Part shown: one piece after another, positions 52,401-59,789 of the stretch
Numbering within the stretch: the stretch's first letter is position 1
Layout of the letters: each line of letters begins with the position of its first letter
DNA from: Prevotella sp.
GTDB taxonomy: Bacteria; Bacteroidota; Bacteroidia; Bacteroidales; Bacteroidaceae
Reading direction: 5' to 3'
Assembly: GCA_017554105.1 (NCBI GenBank)
Contig: JAFZIY010000019.1
Coordinates: 109,675-173,674 of the forward strand
DNA: 64,000 nucleotides
Translations under genes and position numbers: made by a program
Notes under the pieces: model-generated
Told to the model about the DNA's origin: nothing
The model's database searches: none
What the model saw: the letters and a program-made list of their open reading frames with translations, nothing else

Positions 52401-53414
52401 AAATGACTCAAAGATGTCCTTCTGCTGGCTCATCTGGAACAGTCCTTTCTTGTAGCAACTCACCCAAAGGTTGCCGTCTTTGTCCTCCATGATGTCGTTG
52501 ATGTTCGAGGAAGCAAGGTTGAAGTCGCTGTTTTCGATGTTCACCATCTCTGCCGTGGTGCTGCCTTTCTTTATAACGTATAGACCGTTTCCTGCCGTTC
52601 CGAGGTAAAGGTTACCCTCGCTGTCGAGTTGTGCTTTCAGTATCGAAGCCTTGCCGGAGAGCACCGTGAGGTCGTAGCCAGCATCGCCAATCTCCCCCGT
52701 GCTGTAGTCGTATCGCAGAATACCGTGGTGACAAACCACGATAAAGCCGCGATTGTCTGTACGTAAGAATGACATTGGCGGACCGAATGGCGACTCAAAG
52801 TCCTTAAACTCTGTTGGTTTGTTGTCCTTTATGGTGATGCGCGTCAGCGTCACGAGGTGACTCGAACGCCATAGATGGTGCTGGTTATCCTCGAAGATTC
52901 GACTGTAGAATTTATCCACGTCACGTTTCACGAAGTCATCAAGTCGTACGATTCTGTCCTCTCCCTTGCGTATGGCAAAAAGTCCCTCGCCTGCCGTTCC
53001 GATAAGAATGTCGCCGTTTGATGTCTCAAGCAGCGAGTTGGCTCGTGGTCTTAGGTTTCCAGGGAAACGGTAGCGGTGAAAACAGTCGTTGTGATAGTCG
53101 TACTGTGCTAATCCATAGGTGCATCCCACCCACAGACGCCCCTCGCTGTCACTCATTAGTCTCACCACCTCGTTATCGACGATAGTGGTGGAGTCGTCCT
53201 TATTATGCAGATATGGTGTAAAGCGGTAACCGTCGAACTTGTTCAGTCCATACTCCGTGCCAATCCAGATGAAACCATACTTATCCTGTAACACGCAGTC
53301 GATCAGGCTGCTTGTCATCTTCTCGCTGGTGTAAAGACATGACATTCCGGCCCTTACCAACATTGATAAGAGTAACAGACATGCAATCGTATAAAAATGT
53401 TTCAGTCTTTTCAT
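49404..53414 (-). CDS. Hybrid two-component regulator (XynR-like)
   Basis: 1336 residues in one chain. The signal peptide and periplasmic sensor (to about 780) are made of two-component-regulator propeller repeats (GFIWIGTEYGLNKFDGYRF, LLWIGTTSGLSCFDPE) and a Y_Y_Y domain. A membrane segment follows (ASIGAFILYGLLAACIIMLG). The histidine kinase has its H box in NATHDIRSPLTLIMGP and ATPase motifs NLLSNAFKYT, DNGIGL and GTGIGLNLSK. A receiver domain has DLVISDIMMPEMDG, and an AraC-type DNA-binding domain ends the protein. Such regulators sense a sugar in the periplasm. Flanking xylan genes and resemblance to the P. bryantii XynR arrangement suggest xylo-oligosaccharides. Confidence 0.95.
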   Translation of the reverse strand: MKRLKHFYTIACLLLLSMLVRAGMSCLYTSEKMTSSLIDCVLQDKYGFIWIGTEYGLNKFDGYRFTPYLHNKDDSTTIVDNEVVRLMSDSEGRLWVGCTYGLAQYDYHNDCFHRYRFPGNLRPRANSLLETSNGDILIGTAGEGLFAIRKGEDRIVRLDDFVKRDVDKFYSRIFEDNQHHLWRSSHLVTLTRITIKDNKPTEFKDFESPFGPPMSFLRTDNRGFIVVCHHGILRYDYSTGEIGDAGYDLTVLSGKASILKAQLDSEGNLYLGTAGNGLYVIKKGSTTAEMVNIENSDFNLASSNINDIMEDKDGNLWVSCYKKGLFQMSQQKDIFESFTFEKQGHKIGSSVSSLALGDDNNILCTVQNTGLYSFDKSGRVSQVSNILPTANNIYRDKRGQYWLCTENKVNRYSPATGSQQTLLETDGWDLNCITDDSRGTLFICNYGKGLIVHNTNTGETQAYSMRDKDTGQGVLCNDWIKALYYDSRGLLWIGTTSGLSCFDPEKQSFKPLGWDVQLDHVQCSALGETNKGNILIGTHEGMFIFMRDKNKTEPFNNAEKLTDKIIYSITIDQSNDMWLSTSMGIWHYNHNDKQFIEHISGNGLTTKEYILGAAIHADDDMIAYGTSDGITAFYPEEVKKQHMEMGDIYLTNFIVDGKSKDCFQDHFSLPYNENSFSMEFSLLTFKNADNINFEYRINGADTWTQTGEGNNSISFNKMKPGKYVIEVRAQNNGIYSKNTKVIEVRVRDPWYASIGAFILYGLLAACIIMLGIYYVDRKRKIELEESKMKFLINATHDIRSPLTLIMGPLKKLKTRAFDEESLNDIETIDRNAQRLQLLVNQILDENKIDNKQMKLQCRETNLVQFINGVFTLYQYNAQQRNMRYTFEVETPEGRIKPREAKPVTVWIDHINFDKVISNLLSNAFKYTFDGGEINIVLQEKEENVVISVTDNGIGLKESNPERLFERFYQGSNARDVHLDGTGIGLNLSKAIVELHGGTIRANNRTDGVKGTVLTVTLPKGKEHLSPDMIEDVTMHNATNSVKANSRTRANKNSKILIADDEEEIASYIRNELGNWYHFDAAPNGKEALKALLTGDYDLVISDIMMPEMDGITLLKKIKGNPNISDVPVILLTSKAAVKDRLEGLRRGADAYLAKPFSMDELHILIDNLIDNVRRLRGKFSGAQRQEAKLEKVDVRSNNDELMDRIMKCINEHISDPEFNVEKLTENVGISRAQLHRKMKEITGISAGDFIRNLRLEQAASLIRERKINVTQVAYAVGFNNQTHFSTVFKKHFGVTPSEYAEQKHKAEEQQNITDKPDNTVKPDSSDQSDMSKTIEQ

Positions 53415-53725
53415 CTTTTTGGGTCACTTCGGTTGACGCATTGCTTCTCGCAATGGTCTAATTGCACGCATTTCACGGCAAAGTTAAAAAAATAAATTAA
53501 TTGATGAAACATTTGAGAGGATACTTTTGCAACAAATATAATGAAAAAAATTGAAATGAAACAAATAAAAACTAAATCGCAACAAATTTAAGGGTGTTTT
53601 TTGAGTAATTTTGAGTATATTTGCACCATTGTTTGGAAATAACACTAAAAATTTCTGAAGAATAGATTGGCAGTTTCCTAAATCTTATAACCGGAATTAT
53701 TAAAAATCAATCAATAAAATCAAAA
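53415..53725. promoter_or_regulatory. Divergent control region of the xylan locus
   Basis: 311 bases between the regulator and the transporter operon. TATATTTG at 53616-53623 is a -7 box for the plus strand, and TAACTTTG at 53486-53479 (minus) one for the regulator; neither has a clear -33. GCAACAAAT-[AT]-TAA occurs twice, at 53529 and 53579, exactly 50 bases apart, with a weaker ACAAATAA between at 53560. These are candidate binding sites of the AraC-type domain. Confidence 0.55.
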
Positions 53726-55135
53726 ATGGAAAACAATCAAACAACTAGCGAAGCAAAAGGCTTCTACAAACTTTCGTGGTTGCAGAGAATCGGATTCGGT
53801 TCGGGCGACCTGGCGCAAAATCTTATTTTCCAAACGGTAGCGTGCTACTTGATGATTTACCTGACGACGGTATTAAAGATTAATCCGGCATTTGTCAGTG
53901 GACTTATTCTTGTGGTTCGTCTCATTGATTGTTTCTGGAGTCCTATTGTGGGACGCTATATAGACAATCGTAATCCTAAGTTGGGTAAGTATCGTGCATA
54001 CCTTCTCTATGGTGGTATTCCACTTACTGTGGCCGCATGCTTGTTGATGCTTCCTCAGGCTGCCACTTGGTCTATGACGATGAAGATTATCTATGCGTCA
54101 GTCAGCTACACCGTGCTGAGTATGATTTACTCAGTGGTTAACATACCTTACGGCTCGATTATGGCAAGTATGACTCGTGACAATGATGAGGTACTTATCC
54201 TCACTTCTACACGAATGGTATGTGCCAATATCGGTCAGATTATTGTTCAGGCCGGTTTCCCCATCGGACTTGCCATGTGTGTTCATACGGCAATCGACTG
54301 GAATCAGGCAACGTTCATGGCTATCGGTACGATTCCTGCTTTCATCATCCTGCCATCTCTGCCAATGTTGAAGAAATGGTTGGGTAAGAAGGGTCTCTAT
54401 TATACGCTTCTCTCAGTTGGTCTTGTTGGATTTGCCATTTTGTTCATCATTGGTAAGTTCTTCGATGTTGCAAGTTGCAATACAATTGTTCAGATTGCGA
54501 AGGTTATGACAGGTGTTGGACTCCTTGTTGGTTCTCTGATGTGGGCATTGGTTCCTGAAGTAATCACCGAGGCTGAGTATCGTACAGGAAACAGACCTGC
54601 TGCCACGGTAAACGCACTTGCCGGTGTTGCTTTCAAGGCTGGTTTCTCAATTGCCGGTTGGATTACTCCTCTGGTAATGGGATGGATTGGCTTTAACTTC
54701 GCCACTGAAGAGTCTGCATTGCCAACATCACCTGGTGCTTGGTTTACAGTTACGTGCGTTTTTGCACTCGTAGGTTTTGTTCTCTTGCTTCTTTGTTTCT
54801 TGGGCAGCAAGGAGAATATCACCACAACACCGGACAAGCCTGTTACATTTGGTGAAATGTGGCAGGAGTTCAAGGCAAATAAGTGCCTTCAGTTGGTTCT
54901 TAGTATCTTTGTTGTGGTATTCCTGGCATCATTCATCAGCGGACCGGTAAATGCATATTATCCGAAACTGGCAAATTATTCGACAATTGCACAGAACGCA
55001 ATTCTGGTGTTCACTTGCATCATTCCTGCCGTTCTCCTTGTTGTTGTAGGCTACCTGATTTACAAGTATCCTCTTACAGATGAGAAACTTGACGAAATAA
55101 ATAGAGAAATCGAAGCACGTAGCAATAATGAATAA
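53726..55135 (+). CDS. GPH-family sugar:cation symporter
   Basis: 469 residues with about 12 membrane segments. The N-terminus KLSWLQRIGFGSGDLAQNLIF and the loop with PIVGRYIDNRNPKLGKYRAYLLYG (acidic D-x-x-x-N then G-K-x-R) are typical of glycoside-pentoside-hexuronide symporters, as is the start of the second half (GTGNRPAATVNALAGVAFKAG-like). It probably takes xylo-oligosaccharides or xylose dimers across the inner membrane. It is first of three plus-strand genes; its last 8 bases overlap the xylanase start. The arrangement matches the xynD-xynA-xynB cluster reported in Prevotella bryantii. Confidence 0.92.
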   Translation: MENNQTTSEAKGFYKLSWLQRIGFGSGDLAQNLIFQTVACYLMIYLTTVLKINPAFVSGLILVVRLIDCFWSPIVGRYIDNRNPKLGKYRAYLLYGGIPLTVAACLLMLPQAATWSMTMKIIYASVSYTVLSMIYSVVNIPYGSIMASMTRDNDEVLILTSTRMVCANIGQIIVQAGFPIGLAMCVHTAIDWNQATFMAIGTIPAFIILPSLPMLKKWLGKKGLYYTLLSVGLVGFAILFIIGKFFDVASCNTIVQIAKVMTGVGLLVGSLMWALVPEVITEAEYRTGNRPAATVNALAGVAFKAGFSIAGWITPLVMGWIGFNFATEESALPTSPGAWFTVTCVFALVGFVLLLLCFLGSKENITTTPDKPVTFGEMWQEFKANKCLQLVLSIFVVVFLASFISGPVNAYYPKLANYSTIAQNAILVFTCIIPAVLLVVVGYLIYKYPLTDEKLDEINREIEARSNNE

Positions 55136-56237
55136 AAACATTAAGATACTGACACTCTGTCTGGTCATGATGCCATTGGCATCAATGGCTCAGCAGGGTT
55201 TGAAAGATGCCATGGGCAAGTATTGCCTGATTGGTGCGGCTGTAAATCAGTGGCAGAGTGACGGACAGGTACCTGAGGCTGATGTGGTGCTCGACAAGCA
55301 TTTCAACTGTGCCGTAGCAGAGAACTGCATGAAGCCAGAGACACTGGCTCCTGCAGAGGGCATATTCGACTTCCGCGTAGCCGATAAGTTCGTTAGTTAC
55401 TGTAAGCAGCATAACCTGAAGGTGATTGGTCACTGTCTGGTATGGCACTCACAAGCCCCCGACTGGTGGTTTACCAATGGCTATACAGCCATGCCGGCAT
55501 CTAAGGAAGTGCTGAAAGAACGACTCATCAAGCATATAAAGACCGTGGTAGGCCACTATAAAGGTCAGGTGCATGGCTGGGATGTGGTGAACGAGGCCAT
55601 CAACGATGACGGTACGTTCCGTAATTCTCCCTACTACAGACTGTTGGGTGAGGAGTTCATAGAGATTGCTTTCCGCACCGCCCATGAGGCAGACCCCGAT
55701 GCCGAACTCTACTATAACGACTATTCAATGGCTGGCGAGAAGAAGCGCGAGGCTGTATGCCGACTGGTGAAGAACCTGAAGGACAAGGGCTTGCGCATCG
55801 ACGGTGTGGGCATGCAGAGCCACAACGGACTCGATTATCCCAATCTGGAGGAATACGAGAAGAGTATCGATGCCTTTGCTGCCTGTGGCGTGAAGGTAAT
55901 GATTACCGAACTCGATATCAATGTACTGCCTAACCCACAGGGATTCGGTGGTGCTGCCGTGGAGCAGAACTTCGAGTTCCAGCAGAAGTACAACCCATAC
56001 GCCGCTGGTCTGCCTTCTGCCAAGCAGAAAGAGCTGGACAACCGTTGGCTTGAGTTGTTCAAGATTTATTACAAGCACCGCTCACAGATCAGCCGCATCA
56101 ACCTGTGGGGTATCAGTGACGGAGGTTCATGGCTCAATGGCTGGCCCATCAAGGGACGCACCAACTATCCGTTGCTCTTCGACCGCCAGTATCAGGCGAA
56201 ACCCGTTGTTAACGAAATCATCAAACTTTATAAATAA
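55128..56237 (+). CDS. Endo-1,4-beta-xylanase, GH10
   Basis: 369 residues with a signal peptide (MNKNIKILTLCLVMMPLASMAQ). GH10 motifs are HCLVWHSQAPDWWF, the acid/base glutamate in WDVVNEAIND (E156) and the nucleophile in MITELDINVLP (E261), with INLWGISDGGSWLN at the end. It cuts the xylan backbone; a single-domain enzyme, probably periplasmic or cell-associated. It starts inside the transporter gene (8-base overlap ATGAATAA), implying translational coupling. The GH43 gene begins 11 bases after the stop. Confidence 0.96.
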   Translation: MNKNIKILTLCLVMMPLASMAQQGLKDAMGKYCLIGAAVNQWQSDGQVPEADVVLDKHFNCAVAENCMKPETLAPAEGIFDFRVADKFVSYCKQHNLKVIGHCLVWHSQAPDWWFTNGYTAMPASKEVLKERLIKHIKTVVGHYKGQVHGWDVVNEAINDDGTFRNSPYYRLLGEEFIEIAFRTAHEADPDAELYYNDYSMAGEKKREAVCRLVKNLKDKGLRIDGVGMQSHNGLDYPNLEEYEKSIDAFAACGVKVMITELDINVLPNPQGFGGAAVEQNFEFQQKYNPYAAGLPSAKQKELDNRWLELFKIYYKHRSQISRINLWGISDGGSWLNGWPIKGRTNYPLLFDRQYQAKPVVNEIIKLYK

Positions 56238-56248
56238 ATCAGAAAACT

Positions 56249-57280
56249 ATGAAACCGCGTTATCTTTTCCCGAGTGACTATATGGCTGACCCCGCAGCCA
56301 ATGTGTTTAACGGACGCCTTTACGTCTATCCTTCGCACGACTGGGATGCCGGTGAGTGCTTCGACGACGATGGCGGTCACTTCCAGATGAGGGACTACCA
56401 TGTGCTGTCATGGGACGATGTTGAGAATGGCGAAGTTACCGACCATGGTGTAATCCTCGATGTCAAGGACGTTCCATGGGCTGAGAAGCAGATGTGGGAC
56501 AATGATGTCGTTGAGAAGGACGGCAAGTACTACCTCATCTTCTCTGCCAAGGAGTATAGCGGCGTGTTCCGACTGGGCGTGGCCGTTGCCGATAAGCCCG
56601 AGGGCCCGTTTATCCCTGAGAAGTTCCCTATCCGTGGATCGTTCTCCATTGACCCTTGTATGTTCAAGGACGATGATGGTCAGATCTACTGCTACTTCGG
56701 TGGACTCTGGGGCGGACAGTTACAGTGGGGCCGCACGCTCTACCACGGTTTTGAGGCTATCCCCGGCAAGTACGGCGATGATAATGGTCTCATCGACCTT
56801 GGTCCTGCACCCGACCACAAGACACAACTCTTCGCTAAGCCCGATGCACCCGCACTGCCCAGCAATGTGGTACGCATGACCGACGACGTGAAGCAGTTCG
56901 CAGAGGCTCCACGTCCAGTCATCATTCTCGACAAGGATGGACAGCCGCTGAAGGCCGGTGACCCACATCGTTTCTTCGAAGCATCATGGATGCATAAGTA
57001 CAACGGAAAGTACTACTTCTCTTACTCTACTGGTGACAGTCACTTCCTGTGCTATGCCACGGGTGACAACCCATACGGACCGTTCACCTATCAGGGTGTT
57101 ATCCTTGACCCTGTTGTTGGTTGGACAACCCACCACAGCATCGTTCAGTACAAGGGACAGTGGTATCTCTTCTATCATGACTGTTTTCCTTCTAATGACG
57201 TTACCCATCTTCGCTCACTGAAGGTACAGCGTCTCTTCTACAACGAGGACGGAACCATTCAGAAGGTGATAAATGAATGA
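56249..57280 (+). CDS. GH43 beta-xylosidase/arabinofuranosidase
   Basis: 343 residues without a signal peptide, so cytoplasmic. It is a five-bladed propeller enzyme: catalytic base Asp in SDYMADPAANVFNGRLYVYPSHD, pKa-modulating Asp in GSFSIDPCMFKDDDGQIYCYFG, and acid Glu in PHRFFEASWMHKYNGKYYFSYS. It probably releases xylose or arabinose from short oligosaccharides delivered by the symporter, like XynB of P. bryantii. No C-terminal GH43 beta-sandwich is present. It is last in the transporter-xylanase operon, which ends at the hairpin at 57330-57366. Confidence 0.93.
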   Translation: MKPRYLFPSDYMADPAANVFNGRLYVYPSHDWDAGECFDDDGGHFQMRDYHVLSWDDVENGEVTDHGVILDVKDVPWAEKQMWDNDVVEKDGKYYLIFSAKEYSGVFRLGVAVADKPEGPFIPEKFPIRGSFSIDPCMFKDDDGQIYCYFGGLWGGQLQWGRTLYHGFEAIPGKYGDDNGLIDLGPAPDHKTQLFAKPDAPALPSNVVRMTDDVKQFAEAPRPVIILDKDGQPLKAGDPHRFFEASWMHKYNGKYYFSYSTGDSHFLCYATGDNPYGPFTYQGVILDPVVGWTTHHSIVQYKGQWYLFYHDCFPSNDVTHLRSLKVQRLFYNEDGTIQKVINE

Positions 57281-57329
57281 TGTGCGTTTGATGGCATTTC
57301 GTTGTGCCAATGGTCACAAATCGAATAAT

Positions 57330-57366
57330 AAAAGATGTGGAATTGAATAGCAATTCCACATCTTTT
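57330..57366. terminator. Bidirectional terminator, 16-bp perfect stem
   Basis: 57330-57345 pairs with 57351-57366 (AAAAGATGTGGAATTG and its complement), loop AATAG. A-run and T-run flanks serve both the GH43 operon and the opposing radical SAM operon. Confidence 0.92.
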
Positions 57367-57422
57367 GCATTTCAACCGTGAATGTATTGGTCTGTATTAT
57401 GTCTTGTCCTGCTTATCGGCAG

Positions 57423-57647
57423 TTATTCTTGTTCATTCTGAATCTTAGTGGAGTAGGGGGTAGGTCTTACGCCGTACATAAGACGCACGCGTCCTGGGTC
57501 ACTGTCGATGGGTTTTACTTTCTCCTCATTCCCTTTTCCATTTTCATCATTCTCAAGAGACTTCGCCGACTTGCATGCGCCAAGTCCGAGCATTGCTATT
57601 ATGCCCATGCATACCATAGTGGTGATTTTCAGCAGCCAATGTCTCAT
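57423..57647 (-). CDS. Small lipoprotein E of the radical SAM operon
   Basis: 74 residues from ATG 57647, which overlaps the radical SAM stop codon as ATGA. A longer frame to 57668 would add seven residues and is less likely. The lipoprotein signal ends MLGLGAC (cysteine 25). A charged linker (K/E/N/D) leads to LMYGVRPTPYST, which carries Y-G-x5-Y (Y58 to Y65) like the four upstream lipoproteins, although the rest is unrelated. It is the last gene of the operon. By position and motif it is a candidate fifth substrate of the enzyme; this is inference. Confidence 0.8.
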   Translation of the reverse strand: MRHWLLKITTMVCMGIIAMLGLGACKSAKSLENDENGKGNEEKVKPIDSDPGRVRLMYGVRPTPYSTKIQNEQE

Positions 57648-58744
57648 AACAGTTTCTTCAGATGACATGTAATCAGTTTTCCTTCAGCATCGCGCAGGTG
57701 CATTGAGTTACCCTTGCAATAGCGGAAATGCTTGCAGTCGGCACATTCGTCCTTGTGCATCCATGAGCGGTCGCGATATGGCTGGTACTTGTTTTCCCAC
57801 ACTGTGAGGAAGTCGTCCTCATAGATGTTGCCCTGCGCATAGTCTGCCCTGATGCTCGCACAGGCAGCAATGTCACCGTTAGCCATTACCGAACCCACAC
57901 TGATTCCTGCCTGACAACCCAGCAGAGAGTCGCGCACCTCTCCCTCGTAGTTTCCGAGGAATCCCTCGCATCCGTATGCCGCTTTTATCACTCCTTCCTT
58001 CCTCGTCTTCTTGATGAAGTCCAACATCCCTTTGTATTGCTCGTTCGAGAGTTGCAGCATAGGGTCTTTTGCAGCCCTTCCCACGGGGAAGATGGAGAAC
58101 ATACGCCAGTGTTTCACATCTTTGCCTATTAAGAAATCGCGTATCTCAGCCAGTTTCGGGTATGTGCGTTGGTTGACGCAGGTCACCACATCGAACACAA
58201 GCCCCACTTTGTCGCGCATCTCCACAAGGTAGTCGATTGCCTCGCTGACACGTTGGAAACTATCTTTGTGCCCGCGCATCCAGTTGTGGTCGTCCTCCAG
58301 TCCATCGATGCTGACGGTTATCGAGTGAAGTCCCGCACGTCTCAGTGCTAACAGTTTCTCACGTGTTAGCAGCAGTCCGTTGCTCACCATGCCCCAAGGG
58401 AACCCACGTTCGTAGATTCCTTTGCCGCACAATTCTATGTCCTCACGCACCAGAGGCTCGCCTCCAGTCACGATGACGAACACCTTGTGAGGGTCCATTT
58501 TCTCCTTTATGCTGTCGAGAACGCGGAAGAAGTCCTCCCGAGGCATGTCTTTTGTGTTGGTTATCTGGCGGCAGTCGCTGCCACAATGCCTGCAATGCAC
58601 ATTACATCTCAGTGTGCATTCCCAAAAAAGCTGCGTCAACTGATGTTCACGCAAATAGTTGTTCTGCACCACTCGTGCCATTTCCAATGCGAGGCGGTGG
58701 CGCATGTCCAGACGGTAGTCGTTAGCGTTTGCTGTCTTTTCCAT
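57644..58744 (-). CDS. Radical SAM/SPASM enzyme of an rSAM-lipoprotein system
   Basis: 366 residues from ATG 58744; an in-frame TTG two codons upstream is an alternative. The radical SAM cluster is CNVHCRHC (C47, C51, C54), followed by TGGEPLVREDI (GGE motif) and TVSIDGLEDDHNWMRG. The C-terminal SPASM domain has cysteines in YGCEGFLGNY, LLGCQAGISVGSVMANGDIAACASI and the terminal DECADCKHFRYCKGN ... TCHLKK, enough for auxiliary Fe-S clusters as in peptide-modifying enzymes. It resembles what I recall as TIGR04133 (rSAM/lipoprotein system). The start lies inside lipoprotein gene D (23-base overlap). The probable role is modification of the adjacent small lipoproteins; the chemistry is unknown. 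Confidence 0.92.
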   Translation of the reverse strand: MEKTANANDYRLDMRHRLALEMARVVQNNYLREHQLTQLFWECTLRCNVHCRHCGSDCRQITNTKDMPREDFFRVLDSIKEKMDPHKVFVIVTGGEPLVREDIELCGKGIYERGFPWGMVSNGLLLTREKLLALRRAGLHSITVSIDGLEDDHNWMRGHKDSFQRVSEAIDYLVEMRDKVGLVFDVVTCVNQRTYPKLAEIRDFLIGKDVKHWRMFSIFPVGRAAKDPMLQLSNEQYKGMLDFIKKTRKEGVIKAAYGCEGFLGNYEGEVRDSLLGCQAGISVGSVMANGDIAACASIRADYAQGNIYEDDFLTVWENKYQPYRDRSWMHKDECADCKHFRYCKGNSMHLRDAEGKLITCHLKKLL

Positions 58745-58937
58745 TGTCAATGGTTGCGTCAGGACTTGTCATATTCTCTCCGATGGAGTCGTTATGCTCG
58801 ATGTAATCGGTGTTTGGCGTGCCATATTCCAATGGTTGTGGCAAGACCCTTCTGAACAGGTTGCAACTGCTGAAGCCCAGAGAAATAAGCACTGCCGATG
58901 CCAGCGCTACACCTACCTTTATTATTCCTTTTTTCAT
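58722..58937 (-). CDS. Small lipoprotein D of the radical SAM operon
   Basis: 71 residues. N-terminus MKKGIIKVGVALASAVLISLGFSSC (lipidated cysteine 25), then a short basic linker and LEYGTPNTDYIEHND, with Y38-G39 and Y45. The tail is D/S/T/N-rich and looks unstructured. It overlaps gene C by 4 bases (ATGA), and its end overlaps the radical SAM gene by 23 bases. It has the most diverged core (YGTPNTDY) of the four tandem copies. It corresponds, as I recall, to the TIGR04134 'lipoprotein with rSAM' type. Confidence 0.88.
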   Translation of the reverse strand: MKKGIIKVGVALASAVLISLGFSSCNLFRRVLPQPLEYGTPNTDYIEHNDSIGENMTSPDATIDNGKDSKR

Positions 58938-59155
58938 TTCTGGGTCTTTATCGTTGTAGAATCAATAACTTCGGGCTCCTCCACGTCAGGCTGGTCGAGT
59001 GAATCGACAAACTCTGATGGTGGTGGTCCATAAACATCGATAATCTCATTATTGTTAAAGGCCTTTTTACCGCACGATGTTATTCCCAGTGCCAAAAGCA
59101 CTGAGGAACCGATAGCGCCAAAAGCCCACTTCTTCAATCTATTTGTTTTTTTCAT
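58934..59155 (-). CDS. Small lipoprotein C of the radical SAM operon
   Basis: 73 residues. Signal MKKTNRLKKWAFGAIGSSVL then LALGITSC (cysteine 28). Core IIDVYGPPPSEFVDSL (Y42, G43, F49). The tail is acidic with proline and threonine. ATGA overlaps on both sides (with B at 59152-59155 and D at 58934-58937). The signal region is closest to that of lipoprotein A (RKWxxGxIGSSVL). It is the only tandem copy with phenylalanine at the second aromatic position. Confidence 0.88.
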   Translation of the reverse strand: MKKTNRLKKWAFGAIGSSVLLALGITSCGKKAFNNNEIIDVYGPPPSEFVDSLDQPDVEEPEVIDSTTIKTQK

Positions 59156-59358
59156 TTCTGTTTGCTTTGATTGTTTCCGCTGTCGGCAGGAGCCGGTGTT
59201 GTCGCCTGCACTTCTGCTGAGTCAGGTTTCACATAGTACTCCATTGGCGGCGGACCATATACCTTGGGCTGTGAAAGCGGACTGCAGCTTCCGAACCCCA
59301 TAGCCAGCAACACTGACGAAGTCAGCGCTCCTAATGCTTTCATTAATCCCTTTTTCAT
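59152..59358 (-). CDS. Small lipoprotein B of the radical SAM operon
   Basis: 68 residues. Signal MKKGLMKALGALTSSVLLAM then GFGSC (cysteine 25). Core KVYGPPPMEYYVKPDSAE (Y34, G35, Y41, Y42). The linker between the lipidated cysteine and the core is the shortest of the set (8 residues). The tail is A/T/P/S/Q-rich. ATGA overlaps with A and C. The tandem overlaps and shared signal sequence indicate origin by repeated duplication. Confidence 0.88.
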   Translation of the reverse strand: MKKGLMKALGALTSSVLLAMGFGSCSPLSQPKVYGPPPMEYYVKPDSAEVQATTPAPADSGNNQSKQK

Positions 59359-59567
59359 TTCTTGTCTTTTTCAGGTAATTGTACAACTGTATCAGGCACT
59401 TCTACTTGTTGGTTGTTAAGAGTGTCACTGTAAAACTCTGGCGGCGGACCATATACACACTCTATGTTCTCATGCCTGATGCCGTTTCCAGAGCATGCGG
59501 TAAATCCCAGTGCTGCAAGCACCGATGAACCGATAACACCTAAAGTCCATTTTCTTAGTCTGCCCAT
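59355..59567 (-). CDS. Small lipoprotein A, first gene of the radical SAM operon
   Basis: 70 residues. Signal MGRLRKWTLGVIGSSVLAAL then GFTAC (cysteine 25). Core ECVYGPPPEFYSDTL (Y39, G40, F45, Y46), preceded by an extra cysteine (C37) two residues before the tyrosine. The tail is V/E/Q/D-rich with DKK at the end. It is the promoter-proximal gene; the stop codon overlaps the start of B as ATGA. Confidence 0.88.
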   Translation of the reverse strand: MGRLRKWTLGVIGSSVLAALGFTACSGNGIRHENIECVYGPPPEFYSDTLNNQQVEVPDTVVQLPEKDKK

Positions 59568-59629
59568 AGTGTTTTTGTTTAGTGTTTGGTGTGTCGAAAT
59601 TTAAACGTGCAAAACCGTTTATGTCTCTG

Positions 59630-59661
59630 CAAAGATATGATAAAACGCTGAAACCACCAAA
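59630..59661 (-). promoter_or_regulatory. Promoter of the radical SAM-lipoprotein operon
   Basis: TTTG at 59661-59658 and TATCTTTG at 59637-59630 on the minus strand, 20 bases apart. The leader to lipoprotein A is about 55 nt. Confidence 0.78.
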
Positions 59662-59709
59662 CTTATATCATTTTTTTTATCATTTTGAAAGTATTCGAGA
59701 CGTCAAAAC

Positions 59710-59740
59710 TTTGCGTTTATAGGTTTTCTTTGTAATTTTG
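59710..59740 (+). promoter_or_regulatory. Promoter of gpmI
   Basis: TTTG at 59710-59713 and TAATTTTG at 59733-59740, 19 bases apart. The leader is about 43 nt. Confidence 0.78.
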
Positions 59741-59789
59741 CAACCGATTTAATAAAAAGAGGAAATCATTATTATTTTTTTATTATATT

